Source: an uncultured Pseudoxanthomonas sp.
Lineage (GTDB): Bacteria > Pseudomonadota > Gammaproteobacteria > Xanthomonadales > Xanthomonadaceae
DNA length: 64,000 nucleotides
Assembly: GCA_946479745.1 (NCBI GenBank)
Contig: CAMLGZ010000004.1
Location: 184,968 to 248,967, forward strand
Reading direction: 5' to 3'
This document shows, one piece after another, positions 8,586 to 16,059 of this stretch. The position numbers and the translations under genes were made by a program. The first letter of the stretch is position 1. The number at the start of each line of letters is the position of its first letter. The notes under the pieces were generated by a model, which was given only the letters and a program-made list of their open reading frames with translations, did not search any database and was not told the DNA's origin.

Positions 8586-10924
8586 TGCTGTCGGCACGCA
8601 GCCGCATCGCGCTGGCCTTGCTGTGGCTTGCCGTGCTGGCGCTCACCGCATGGGCGATCACCCAGCGACTGCAACTCAGCGGCGATCTGCGCAAGTTCAT
8701 GCCGGCCGCCGAAACCCCGGCGCAGAAACTGCTGATCGACGAACTGGGCGAAGGCCCGGGTTCGCGTCTGCTGCTGATGTCGATTTCCGGCGCCGATGCG
8801 CCGACTCTCGCCGCGCAATCGCAAGCGTTGCGCAGCGCGCTGGCGGCGCGGCCGGAGTTCGCGCTGGTCGCCAACGGCGGCGACGCCAGCCTGGAGGCGA
8901 TCCCGCAACGGCTGCGTCCGTACCGCTATCTGCTGAGCGACACTTTCGATGCGCGGCCGCTCGATGAAGCGACGCTGCGCGAGGAACTCGACGCGCGTGT
9001 GCAGGACCTGGGCTCGCCGGCCGCATCGTTGATCGAACCGCTACTGCCTGCCGACCCCACACTGGAAACGCTGAAGCTGGCCGAACGCTGGCAGCCGGCC
9101 AATGTGCCGCAACGCTTGCGCGAGGTCTGGTTCGATCGCGCTGGCGACAAGGCCCTGCTGGTGGCGCAGACACGGGCAGCGGGTTTCGATCCCACCGGCC
9201 AGCAAGCGGCGGTCGACGCCATCCATTCCGACTTCGACAAGATCGCTGCGGGCACCCGCAGCGAACTGGTGTTGACCGGTCCCGGTGCGTTCTCGGTGGA
9301 GATCGGCGGACGCACTGCCGCCGAGGCGCAATGGATCGGCATGGTCGATACGCTGGGCCTGATCCTGCTGCTGGGAATCGCCTACCGCAGCTGGAAGATG
9401 CCGATCCTGGGCGCGTTGCCGCTGGCCACTGCCGGACTGGCGGGGTTGGGCGCGGTGGCGCTGATGTTCGAGGGCGTGCACGGCATTACCGTCGCCTTCG
9501 GTTTCACTCTGATCGGCGTGGTGCAGGATTATCCGATCCATCTCTTCAGTCACCAGCGCCCGGGAATGTCGCCCTGGACCAACGCGCGCTCGTTGTGGCC
9601 GACGCTGGCGACCGGCGTGGCTTCCACCTGCATCGCCTACGTCACCTTTCTGTTCTCAGGCGTGGACGGGTTGAAGCAGCTGGCGGTATTCACCATCGCC
9701 GGCCTGGGCGCTGCGGCGATCAGCACGCGTTTCTTACTACCGGCATTGATAGATCCTGCGCCGCGCGATTTCGCCGACTCGCGGATGTTGGCGAGAATGT
9801 GGCGCGGCATCGCGCGTTTGCCGCGGCCGAAGGGGGCGTTGGCGATGCTGGCCCTGGTCGCGCTGGGCGTCATCGCGTTCGCGCCTGGCCCGTTCTGGCA
9901 GAACGATCTGTCCAAACTCACGCCGGTACCTGCCGATGCGCTGGCACAGGATGCGGTGCTGCGCGATGAGCTGGGCGCGCCGGATGTGCGCTATGTGCTC
10001 ACGCTTCTGGGAAAGACCGAAGACCAGGTGCTGCAGGCCTCGGAACGTTTGCGTCCGGCGCTGGACCAGCTGGTGGCCAGGCGCGCGCTGGCAGGCTACG
10101 ACCTGGCTTCGCGCTACCTGCCCAGCGCGCAGGTGCAGCGCGCGCGCCAGCAGGCGTTGCCGGCGCGCGATCGCCTTCAGACCATGCTGGGAACGGTGCT
10201 GCAGGATTCGCCCTTCAATGCGGACGCGTTCGATCCCTTTGTCGCCGACGTCGAGGCCGCCAAGCGTGCGCCCATACTTTCCCGGACCGATCTGCAGGGC
10301 ACGCCGCTGGCAGCGAGCGTTGCCGGTTTGCTGCTGCCCGGCAGCGACCATGCCACCGCGCTGGTCTCGTTGAACGGCCTGCAGGATCCGGCCGCAGTGG
10401 CGCAGGTGGCCGCGGCCAATGGGGCGCAATTGCTGGATCTGAAGGAAGCCTCCGAATCGCTGGTGGCCGCTTACCGCAGCCGCGTGCTGGCGGCGCTGGC
10501 CGTCGCCGCGTTGTTGCTTACGGTCACGGTGTGGATCGCATTGCGCCAGCCGCGGCGCGTGCTGCGGGTGCTGTTGCCGATGGCACTGACGACCCTGCTG
10601 ATCCTGGCCGTGCTGCGTGGTTTGGGAGTCGAACTGAATCTGTTCCATCTGGTCGCTTTGATCCTGGCTGCCGGGTTGGGCCTGGATTACGCCTTGTTCT
10701 TCGATCACGCCGGCGACGACCGCGCCGATCAGCTGCGCACCCTGCACGCGTTGATCGTGTGCAGCCTGATGACGTTGCTGGTGTTCAGTCTGTTGGCGCT
10801 GTCGTCCATTCCCGTGCTGCGCGCCATCGGCACTACGGTCGCCATTGGGGTCTTCGCCAATTTCGTGTTGGCGCTGCTGGTGTCGCGGCAGCCGGTGCAG
10901 GAGACCTCCGATGCTGTCGCGTGA
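8585..10924 (+). CDS. MMPL/RND-family exporter of the pigment cluster
   Basis: A membrane transporter of about 780 residues with the RND half-repeat layout: one N-terminal helix (RIALALLWLAVLALTAWA), a periplasmic domain, a five-helix bundle with GFTLIGVVQDYPIHLF, a second periplasmic domain, and a second bundle with LILAAGLGLDYALFFDHAG. These two segments are the expected positions of proton-relay acidic residues. It is predicted to drive the pigment, or a precursor, out of the inner membrane to the LolA-like carrier. I place the start at 8585 because ATG overlaps the upstream TGA; an in-frame ATG at 8561 adds 8 residues. Confidence 0.85.
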   Translation: MLSARSRIALALLWLAVLALTAWAITQRLQLSGDLRKFMPAAETPAQKLLIDELGEGPGSRLLLMSISGADAPTLAAQSQALRSALAARPEFALVANGGDASLEAIPQRLRPYRYLLSDTFDARPLDEATLREELDARVQDLGSPAASLIEPLLPADPTLETLKLAERWQPANVPQRLREVWFDRAGDKALLVAQTRAAGFDPTGQQAAVDAIHSDFDKIAAGTRSELVLTGPGAFSVEIGGRTAAEAQWIGMVDTLGLILLLGIAYRSWKMPILGALPLATAGLAGLGAVALMFEGVHGITVAFGFTLIGVVQDYPIHLFSHQRPGMSPWTNARSLWPTLATGVASTCIAYVTFLFSGVDGLKQLAVFTIAGLGAAAISTRFLLPALIDPAPRDFADSRMLARMWRGIARLPRPKGALAMLALVALGVIAFAPGPFWQNDLSKLTPVPADALAQDAVLRDELGAPDVRYVLTLLGKTEDQVLQASERLRPALDQLVARRALAGYDLASRYLPSAQVQRARQQALPARDRLQTMLGTVLQDSPFNADAFDPFVADVEAAKRAPILSRTDLQGTPLAASVAGLLLPGSDHATALVSLNGLQDPAAVAQVAAANGAQLLDLKEASESLVAAYRSRVLAALAVAALLLTVTVWIALRQPRRVLRVLLPMALTTLLILAVLRGLGVELNLFHLVALILAAGLGLDYALFFDHAGDDRADQLRTLHALIVCSLMTLLVFSLLALSSIPVLRAIGTTVAIGVFANFVLALLVSRQPVQETSDAVA

Positions 10925-11351
10925 GCAGATCGAAGCGGTGGTTCCGCACAAGGGCAGCATGTGCCTGTGGGATGAAGTGGCGGAGTGGGACGCGTATCGG
11001 ATAATCCTGCGCGCCGGCAACCATCGCGACGCCATGCATCCGCTGCGTTCCCGGAACAGGCTGCGCGCCGTGCACCTGTGCGAGTACGGCGCGCAAGCCA
11101 TGGCCGTGCATGGCGGCCTGCGCGCGCATGTGAGCGGCGGCGAGGCAGGCCCGGGCCTGCTGGTCGCGCTGCGTGGCGTACGCCTGCACGTGTCCTATCT
11201 CGACGATCTGCCTGGCGCGCTCGAATGCGAAGCCGAAGTGCTGGCCGAAGGCGAGGGCAGCCAGCAGTATGCGTTCCGCATCCGCCATGCGGGCGATCTT
11301 CTCGCCGAGGGCCGTGCCGCGGTCATGCTTCAGGCCGTAGGAGCTGCGTAA
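10911..11351 (+). CDS. ApeP-like hot-dog dehydratase
   Basis: A 146-residue hot-dog protein beginning MLSREQIEAVVPHKGSMCLWDEV. The PHKG..LWD motif is characteristic of the second 3-hydroxyacyl-ACP dehydratase (ApeP type) of aryl polyene clusters. CAGGAG lies just upstream of the ATG, which itself overlaps the exporter gene end. The last codons and stop (GCCGTAGGAGCTGCGTAA) lie inside a repeat palindrome, so the native C-terminus may have been rewritten by repeat insertion. It probably works with the first dehydratase at different chain lengths. Confidence 0.8.
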   Translation: MLSREQIEAVVPHKGSMCLWDEVAEWDAYRIILRAGNHRDAMHPLRSRNRLRAVHLCEYGAQAMAVHGGLRAHVSGGEAGPGLLVALRGVRLHVSYLDDLPGALECEAEVLAEGEGSQQYAFRIRHAGDLLAEGRAAVMLQAVGAA

Positions 11352-11425
11352 GCTGCGACCGTAAAAAATGGACCACACGCGCATGCGATCTGGAAGACCA
11401 CGATCGCAGCTTACGCAGCTCCTAC
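11337..11425. repeat. REP-type inverted pair overlapping a stop codon
   Basis: 22-nt perfect arms (11337-11358 and 11404-11425; core GGAGCTGCGTAAGCTGCGA) flank a 45-nt spacer. The left arm supplies the last codons and TAA stop of the ApeP-like gene. The right arm ends 45 nt before the ketoreductase start. Confidence 0.85.
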
Positions 11426-11470
11426 AAAAAATCGCACGAGCATTGTTCAACGAACGAGGGAGATACGACG

Positions 11471-12205
11471 ATGCAGCAAGGCTCCATGAAACGCGCACTG
11501 GTCACCGGGGGAAGCGGCGACCTTGGCAGCGCCATCGGCAAACGGCTCGCCGCAGACGGCCTGCATGTCATCGTCCACGCCAACGGCAATCTTGCGCGCG
11601 CCGAAGCGGTGGTCGCTGAGATCCGCGGGGCCGGCGGAAGCGCGGACGCCGTCGCTTTCGACGTCGCCGACGGCGAGGCGACGCGCGCGGCGATCGAGGC
11701 ATTGCTCGCGGACGGTCCCATCCAGGTCATCGTCAACAACGCCGGCATCCACGATGACGCGCCGATGGCCGGCATGTCCGAAGCGCAGTGGAAGCGGGTG
11801 ATCGACGTCTCGTTGCACGGTTTCTTCCACGTCACCCAGCCGCTGCTGCTGCCGATGGCGCGCACGCGCTGGGGGCGCATCGTCAGTGTGTCTTCGGTTG
11901 CCGCGGTGTTGGGCAACCGCGGCCAGACCAACTACGCCGCCGCCAAGGCCGCATTGCACGGTGCATCCAAATCGCTGGCACGCGAGATGGCTACGCGCGG
12001 CATCACCGTCAATGTGGTGGCGCCCGGGGTGATAGAAGGCAGCATGGCGGACGATGCTTTTCCGCCCGATGTGGTCAAGCAGGTAGTGCCGGCGGGCCGT
12101 GCTGGGAAGCCGGAGGAGGTCGCGGCGTTGGTGGCATTTCTGTGCAGCGCCGATGCGGGTTACATCAACGGGCAGGTGATCGGGATCAACGGGGGAATGG
12201 GCTAA
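11471..12205 (+). CDS. 3-ketoacyl-ACP reductase (FabG-like SDR)
   Basis: A 244-residue short-chain dehydrogenase/reductase. It has the nucleotide-binding TGGSGDLG (residues 12-19), NNAG (89-92), a catalytic serine in SVSS (139-142) and the YxxxK pair Tyr155/Lys159 (NYAAAK). It would reduce the 3-keto group with NADPH in each extension cycle of polyene synthesis. GAGGGAGA 7 nt upstream of the ATG at 11471 is a strong ribosome-binding site and decides the start. It is the last gene of the rightward pigment series. Named by family only, since the housekeeping fabG is expected elsewhere. Confidence 0.88.
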   Translation: MQQGSMKRALVTGGSGDLGSAIGKRLAADGLHVIVHANGNLARAEAVVAEIRGAGGSADAVAFDVADGEATRAAIEALLADGPIQVIVNNAGIHDDAPMAGMSEAQWKRVIDVSLHGFFHVTQPLLLPMARTRWGRIVSVSSVAAVLGNRGQTNYAAAKAALHGASKSLAREMATRGITVNVVAPGVIEGSMADDAFPPDVVKQVVPAGRAGKPEEVAALVAFLCSADAGYINGQVIGINGGMG

Positions 12206-12228
12206 TGCAATCGCGAAAATGCCCCCTC

Positions 12229-12264
12229 TAGGGTCGTCATCCCGGCGAATGCCGGGACCCAACT
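12229..12264. repeat. Left 36-nt inverted repeat bordering the GIY-YIG gene
   Basis: The arm TAGGGTCGTCATCCCGGCGA... (12229-12264) matches 12568-12603 as an inverted repeat with a single mismatch at the hairpin tip. The arm is itself a palindrome (ATCCCGGCGAATGCCGGGA). It overlaps the stop codon of the GIY-YIG gene. Confidence 0.9.
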
Positions 12265-12556
12265 AAACGAGCCCGGGATAAAGATCCAGCCAGTAAGGAT
12301 TACTCGACTGGATCAGATCTGCTTTCCATGCCCGTTTCCAATTCTTGACGGCCTTCTCGCGGGCAATCGCCTCGGCCATGGTTTCAAGGAATTCGAACCA
12401 TACCAGCACGTTGACGCCGTACTTCTTGGTGAAGCCTTCAATCTGTTCGGCGCGATGTTGCGAAACACGAGCGATAAGGTTCGCAGTGACGCCGACGTAA
12501 AGCGTACCGTTGCGTCCGCTCGCCATCATGTAAACGCAGGATTGTTTCATAGACAT
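12263..12556 (-). CDS. GIY-YIG nuclease superfamily protein
   Basis: A 97-residue single-domain protein. CVYMMASGRNGTLYVGVT holds the degenerate GIY...YIG signature (VYM...YVG), Arg30/Arg35 lie in the following helix, and Glu67 (AREKAVKNWKR) fits the metal-binding glutamate. This UPF0213/YhbQ-like class is a stand-alone putative endonuclease of unknown role. The gene fills the convergent gap between the pigment ketoreductase and glycosyltransferase. It is boxed by a 36-nt inverted repeat pair, so it looks like an inserted unit rather than a pigment gene. Confidence 0.85.
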   Translation of the reverse strand: MSMKQSCVYMMASGRNGTLYVGVTANLIARVSQHRAEQIEGFTKKYGVNVLVWFEFLETMAEAIAREKAVKNWKRAWKADLIQSSNPYWLDLYPGLV

Positions 12557-12567
12557 CCTTGTCTGGG

Positions 12568-12603
12568 AGTTGGGTCCCGGCGTTCGCCGGGATGACGACC
12601 CTA
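12568..12603. repeat. Right 36-nt inverted repeat bordering the GIY-YIG gene
   Basis: Inverted partner of 12229-12264 (one mismatch). It lies 11 bp upstream of the GIY-YIG start codon. Confidence 0.9.
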
Positions 12604-12649
12604 TTTTTTCTGCGATGTCTAAGGATCAGGACATCGGCGGCGGCTGGGT

Positions 12650-13477
12650 TTATGCGGCCTTCCTGGTGTCGGCGACGACGGCGGCAGTGCCGAATTCGCC
12701 AGTAGGATCGTCGATGATCGGCGGGTTGGCCTGGATGCTGCGGTAGACCGCGGGAATGCCGCCGTAGCGCAGGGCCTGCATCACGATATGGCTGGTGATG
12801 CGGTAGAGATCGGTGAGAGGCCGGAAATGGCTGGGCCGGAACTGCTCCTCGCTGCCGGCGCAGCGGTAGCGCGATTCGATCGGCACCGACACGCAGCGCG
12901 TGCCCAGGGTGCGGGCGGCGGAAATCACGATCTGGGCTTCGAACACGAAATTCTCGCCAGGGATATCGTCCAGGGCCAGCACTTCGGCCGGATAGAAGCG
13001 CTGGCCGCTCTGGCTGTCGGCGATCTGGTAGCCGGTGCCCCAGGCCAGGCCCCAATCGCCGAATTCGTTGGCCAGCCGGCGGTAGGTCGGCTGCGAGGCG
13101 CGCTTGCGCAGGCGCGCGCCGATCACGATGCAGCCGGGATGACGATTGGCCGCGTCCAGCAAGCGCGGCAAGTCGCTGGCCGAGTGCTGGCCGTCGCCAT
13201 CCATGGTCAACACACCCTTGAAACCGCGTCTGCGCGCTTCGCCGAAGCCATCGCGCAGCGACTGTCCTTTGCCCTTGCGTTGCTCATGCCGCAGTACGGT
13301 CACCGGCAGGTCGGCGATGCGTTCGCCGGTGCCGTCGGTGGAGCCGTCGTCGACCACGATCACGTTGGGGCACTGCGCCAACGCACCTTCCACTACTTCG
13401 CGGATGCGCAGCGATTCGTTCAATGCCGGAATCAGCACCGCGACCTGGTCGCGTTCGAGCCGTTTCGGCTCAGTCAT
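12650..13477 (-). CDS. Family 2 glycosyltransferase of the pigment locus
   Basis: A 275-residue GT-A enzyme. VAVLIPALNESLRIREVV and VIVVDDGSTDGT form the nucleotide-sugar pocket, and TMDGDGQHSASDLPRL carries the DxD-like metal motif. The best general match is the dolichol-phosphate-mannose-synthase-like branch. Its start (13475-13477) lies within the end of the chain-length-factor gene, so the ketosynthase, CLF and GT form one leftward translationally coupled operon. It could glycosylate the polyene or its lipid carrier; donor and acceptor are not readable from sequence. Confidence 0.85.
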   Translation of the reverse strand: MTEPKRLERDQVAVLIPALNESLRIREVVEGALAQCPNVIVVDDGSTDGTGERIADLPVTVLRHEQRKGKGQSLRDGFGEARRRGFKGVLTMDGDGQHSASDLPRLLDAANRHPGCIVIGARLRKRASQPTYRRLANEFGDWGLAWGTGYQIADSQSGQRFYPAEVLALDDIPGENFVFEAQIVISAARTLGTRCVSVPIESRYRCAGSEEQFRPSHFRPLTDLYRITSHIVMQALRYGGIPAVYRSIQANPPIIDDPTGEFGTAAVVADTRKAA

Positions 13478-14297
13478 AAGCTATCTCCATCTCCAGAATC
13501 TTCCCTGATCCGGCCGTTATCGCCGCGTGTGGGCGCGACAAGGCCAGCGCTTCGAACAGCGGCAGCATCGGCTGCATCGCATTGCCGGCGGCCAATCGCG
13601 AAAGCGCGCCGTCATTTTCGACGCTGACGGTGGTCGCTTCCTGAATGTTCGCGCGCAGGCGTGGCATGCCCAGCCCCGGCTCGGCGACCAGCAGCAGGGC
13701 GCCGCCCAACAACCCCTGACTGCGGGAAACCTCGCTCAGCGGTCCCGCCGAGGCGCCGTCGTAGCCGACCAGGAGTACCGCGTCGGTGCCGGTGGCCAGT
13801 TGCGCCAACGCTTCCAGCAGGCCCTGCGCGAAACTCGCGTCGTAAGCGCTGACGGCCGTGGCTGGGGCCATGGCGCCTGCGCCGATGGTCCAGTAACCGG
13901 CCGCCGCGTTGTGCACCGAGTTGTGGAAACGGGTGGGCGAGAGACTATGCGGGTCGCTGGCCAGGGTTTCGCACATGTAGTCGGTGATGGCCAGGTCGCC
14001 ATGGGTGGAAGCGAATACCGAGGACAGCGTGGCCGGATCGCGGCCGGCAGCGGTGCAGGCGGCCAAAGCCACCTCCAGCGCGACCGCGACGGTTTCCGGC
14101 GCGCGCCGGCGTTCGTTTGGCGCCAACAACCGGGGTGAAGGCTTGGCCGGCGCATCGGCGGACAGCATGCCATTGGAGGCTGGGCCATCGGCCAGATAGG
14201 CGCGCGCCGCCGCCCATGAGGGCAGGCCACGGGTCCAGAAACCGATGCCGGCGATGCCGGCCGAAAGGACGGGCGAGGTCGTGTGCGACTGGATCAT
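13470..14297 (-). CDS. Beta-ketoacyl synthase chain-length factor
   Basis: A 275-residue ketosynthase-like protein with only the N-terminal thiolase-fold half. SVFASTHGDLAITDYMCETL and FHNSVHNAAAGYW resemble the KS fold, but where KS enzymes have TAC(S)S this protein has AVSAYDAS, so the catalytic cysteine is missing. Such proteins partner an active KS as chain-length factor in aryl polyene systems. Its ATG overlaps the stop of the KS gene (ATGA, 14294-14297), supporting a stoichiometric heterodimer. Confidence 0.85.
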   Translation of the reverse strand: MIQSHTTSPVLSAGIAGIGFWTRGLPSWAAARAYLADGPASNGMLSADAPAKPSPRLLAPNERRRAPETVAVALEVALAACTAAGRDPATLSSVFASTHGDLAITDYMCETLASDPHSLSPTRFHNSVHNAAAGYWTIGAGAMAPATAVSAYDASFAQGLLEALAQLATGTDAVLLVGYDGASAGPLSEVSRSQGLLGGALLLVAEPGLGMPRLRANIQEATTVSVENDGALSRLAAGNAMQPMLPLFEALALSRPHAAITAGSGKILEMEIAYD

Positions 14298-15523
14298 GCG
14301 CGGCCGAAGACCAGGGACGCGTTGTTGCCGCCGAAGCCGAACGAATTGTTCATGGCGTAGTCGATGCCGCGCTGCGCGTTGTCGAAACGGATCTGCGGAC
14401 CGCAGGCCGGGTCGGGAATAGCGCTGTTGAGCGTGCCGGGCAGCAATCCGTTTTCCAGCGCCGCCAGCGTGATCACCGATTCGACGATGCCCGCCGCGCC
14501 CAGGGTGTGTCCGGTCCAGCCTTTGGTGGAACTGGCGTGCAGGTGGTCCGGGAACATGCTGGCGACCGCGCGGGCTTCGATCGAGTCGTTCGCTGGCGTC
14601 GCGGTGCCGTGCAGGTTGAGGTAACCCACCTCGCCGGCGCCGATGCCGGCGCGCGCCAGCGCATCGCGCATGGCCAGTTGCGCGCCCAGTCCTTCGGGGT
14701 GCGGCGCGGACATGTGGTGGGCGTCGCTGGATTCGCCGTAGCCGCGCAACCATAGACCTTCGTTTTCGCCTTGGGGACGCTCCAGCATCGCGAAACCGCC
14801 GGCTTCGCCGAGCGACAGGCCGGTCCGGTTCGCATCGAAGGGCCTGCACGGTTCCGGCGATACCAGTTGCAAGGCGTTGAAGCCGAACAGCACGCTGCCG
14901 CACAGAGTGTCCACGCCGCCGATCAGGGCCGCGTCGGCCAGACCGGCCTGGATCAGACGCGCGGCCTGGGCGAACACTTTGGCGCTTGAGGAACAGGCGG
15001 TCGCCACGGTGATGCACGGACCGCGCAAGCCGGTGGCGTGGCGCACGAAATCGCCGAGCGAATGCGGCGTGTGCACGATCGGCCGGTCCAGGTCCGGTGG
15101 AAAACGGCGGGTCTGGCTGCTTTCGTCCATGCCGCCCGACAGCCGCGTATAGGCCTCTTCAGTGGCGCCGATGCTGGAAGTGGAGGTTCCCACCACCACC
15201 GCCACGCGGTCGGCGCCATGGCGCGCGATGGCCTCGGCGACCGCTTCGGGCAGTCCGTCCTGTTGCAGCGACAGCCATGCCAGCCGGTTATTGCGGCATT
15301 CCCAGTTCGACAGTGCGGGCGGCAGCGGCGAGTGTTCCAGTCCGTCCACCCGGCCTATCCAGCAATCCAGGCGTCCCTCGCCGCCGAAATCGTTGCGGCG
15401 TAGTCCGCTGCGGCGGCCATGCACGGCTTCGGTCTGCGCGTCGCGGCCGCGGCCCAGGGCGGTGGTGGCGGTGTAGGCGGTGATCGCCAGGCCAGGCATG
15501 GGTGACAACGGCGATGACGGCAC
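14294..15523 (-). CDS. Beta-ketoacyl-ACP synthase (KAS II-like), pigment pathway
   Basis: A 409-residue condensing enzyme with a complete Cys-His-His triad: Cys177 in VATACSSS, His305 in NLHGTATPAND and His339 in KGWTGHTLGAAG. It would elongate the ACP-bound aryl starter with malonyl units. It heads the leftward KS-CLF-GT operon. The start at 15523 gives MPSSPLSPMPGLAITAY; the ATG 24 nt downstream (15499) is equally possible because conserved sequence only begins at GLAITAY. There is no sign of a second starter-type KS gene in the window. Confidence 0.9.
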   Translation of the reverse strand: MPSSPLSPMPGLAITAYTATTALGRGRDAQTEAVHGRRSGLRRNDFGGEGRLDCWIGRVDGLEHSPLPPALSNWECRNNRLAWLSLQQDGLPEAVAEAIARHGADRVAVVVGTSTSSIGATEEAYTRLSGGMDESSQTRRFPPDLDRPIVHTPHSLGDFVRHATGLRGPCITVATACSSSAKVFAQAARLIQAGLADAALIGGVDTLCGSVLFGFNALQLVSPEPCRPFDANRTGLSLGEAGGFAMLERPQGENEGLWLRGYGESSDAHHMSAPHPEGLGAQLAMRDALARAGIGAGEVGYLNLHGTATPANDSIEARAVASMFPDHLHASSTKGWTGHTLGAAGIVESVITLAALENGLLPGTLNSAIPDPACGPQIRFDNAQRGIDYAMNNSFGFGGNNASLVFGRA

Positions 15524-15781
15524 GCGGTATTCCGTGAACTAACGTGGCCGAAGTATAGCCAGTGGCGATAGCGGGGAAATTCGCGCCGGCTTAATGACGC
15601 GTGCCGCCGCGCTCGGGATTCAGCCTTGTGAGACAAACCGCGACGAGCGTTCATCCTTCGTGCGGAAATACCGCAGTTTCCAGCCCTCCCGCACGCTTGC
15701 GCGCGCCGCCGCGGGTTTCGCTATGCCCGCGTTTCCTCCACAATCCGTCCCACCCCCAAACGCAGGACGCGTCACGCGCGG

Positions 15782-16054
15782 ATGCAAGCCTACGTCTACA
15801 AGAGCCAGCGCAAGGCCGACACTTTTGTCTACCTTGCCGCACGCGACGATTTCGAACGCATTCCCGAGTCCCTGCGTGCGCCGTTGGGCGAGCTGGCGTT
15901 CGTGCTGGAAGTGGCGCTGACGCCGGAGCGCAAACTGGCGCGGGAAAACACCGAAACGGTCCGCCAGAATCTGGCCACGCATGGCTTCCACCTGCAGTTT
16001 CCGCCGCAGATATTCGATCTGCAGGGCGGTAACGCTGGCCGGTTGGATGGTTGA
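15782..16054 (+). CDS. YcgL domain protein
   Basis: A 90-residue protein starting [19 protein letters not shown], the hallmark of the YcgL family (compact alpha/beta fold, function unresolved), with the conserved [15 protein letters not shown] toward the C-terminus. The stop at 16052-16054 lies six bases before the ATG chosen for the ankyrin gene, so the two may be co-transcribed. Single-domain length fits the family. Confidence 0.85.
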   Translation: MQAYVYKSQRKADTFVYLAARDDFERIPESLRAPLGELAFVLEVALTPERKLARENTETVRQNLATHGFHLQFPPQIFDLQGGNAGRLDG

Positions 16055-16059
16055 GTCGG

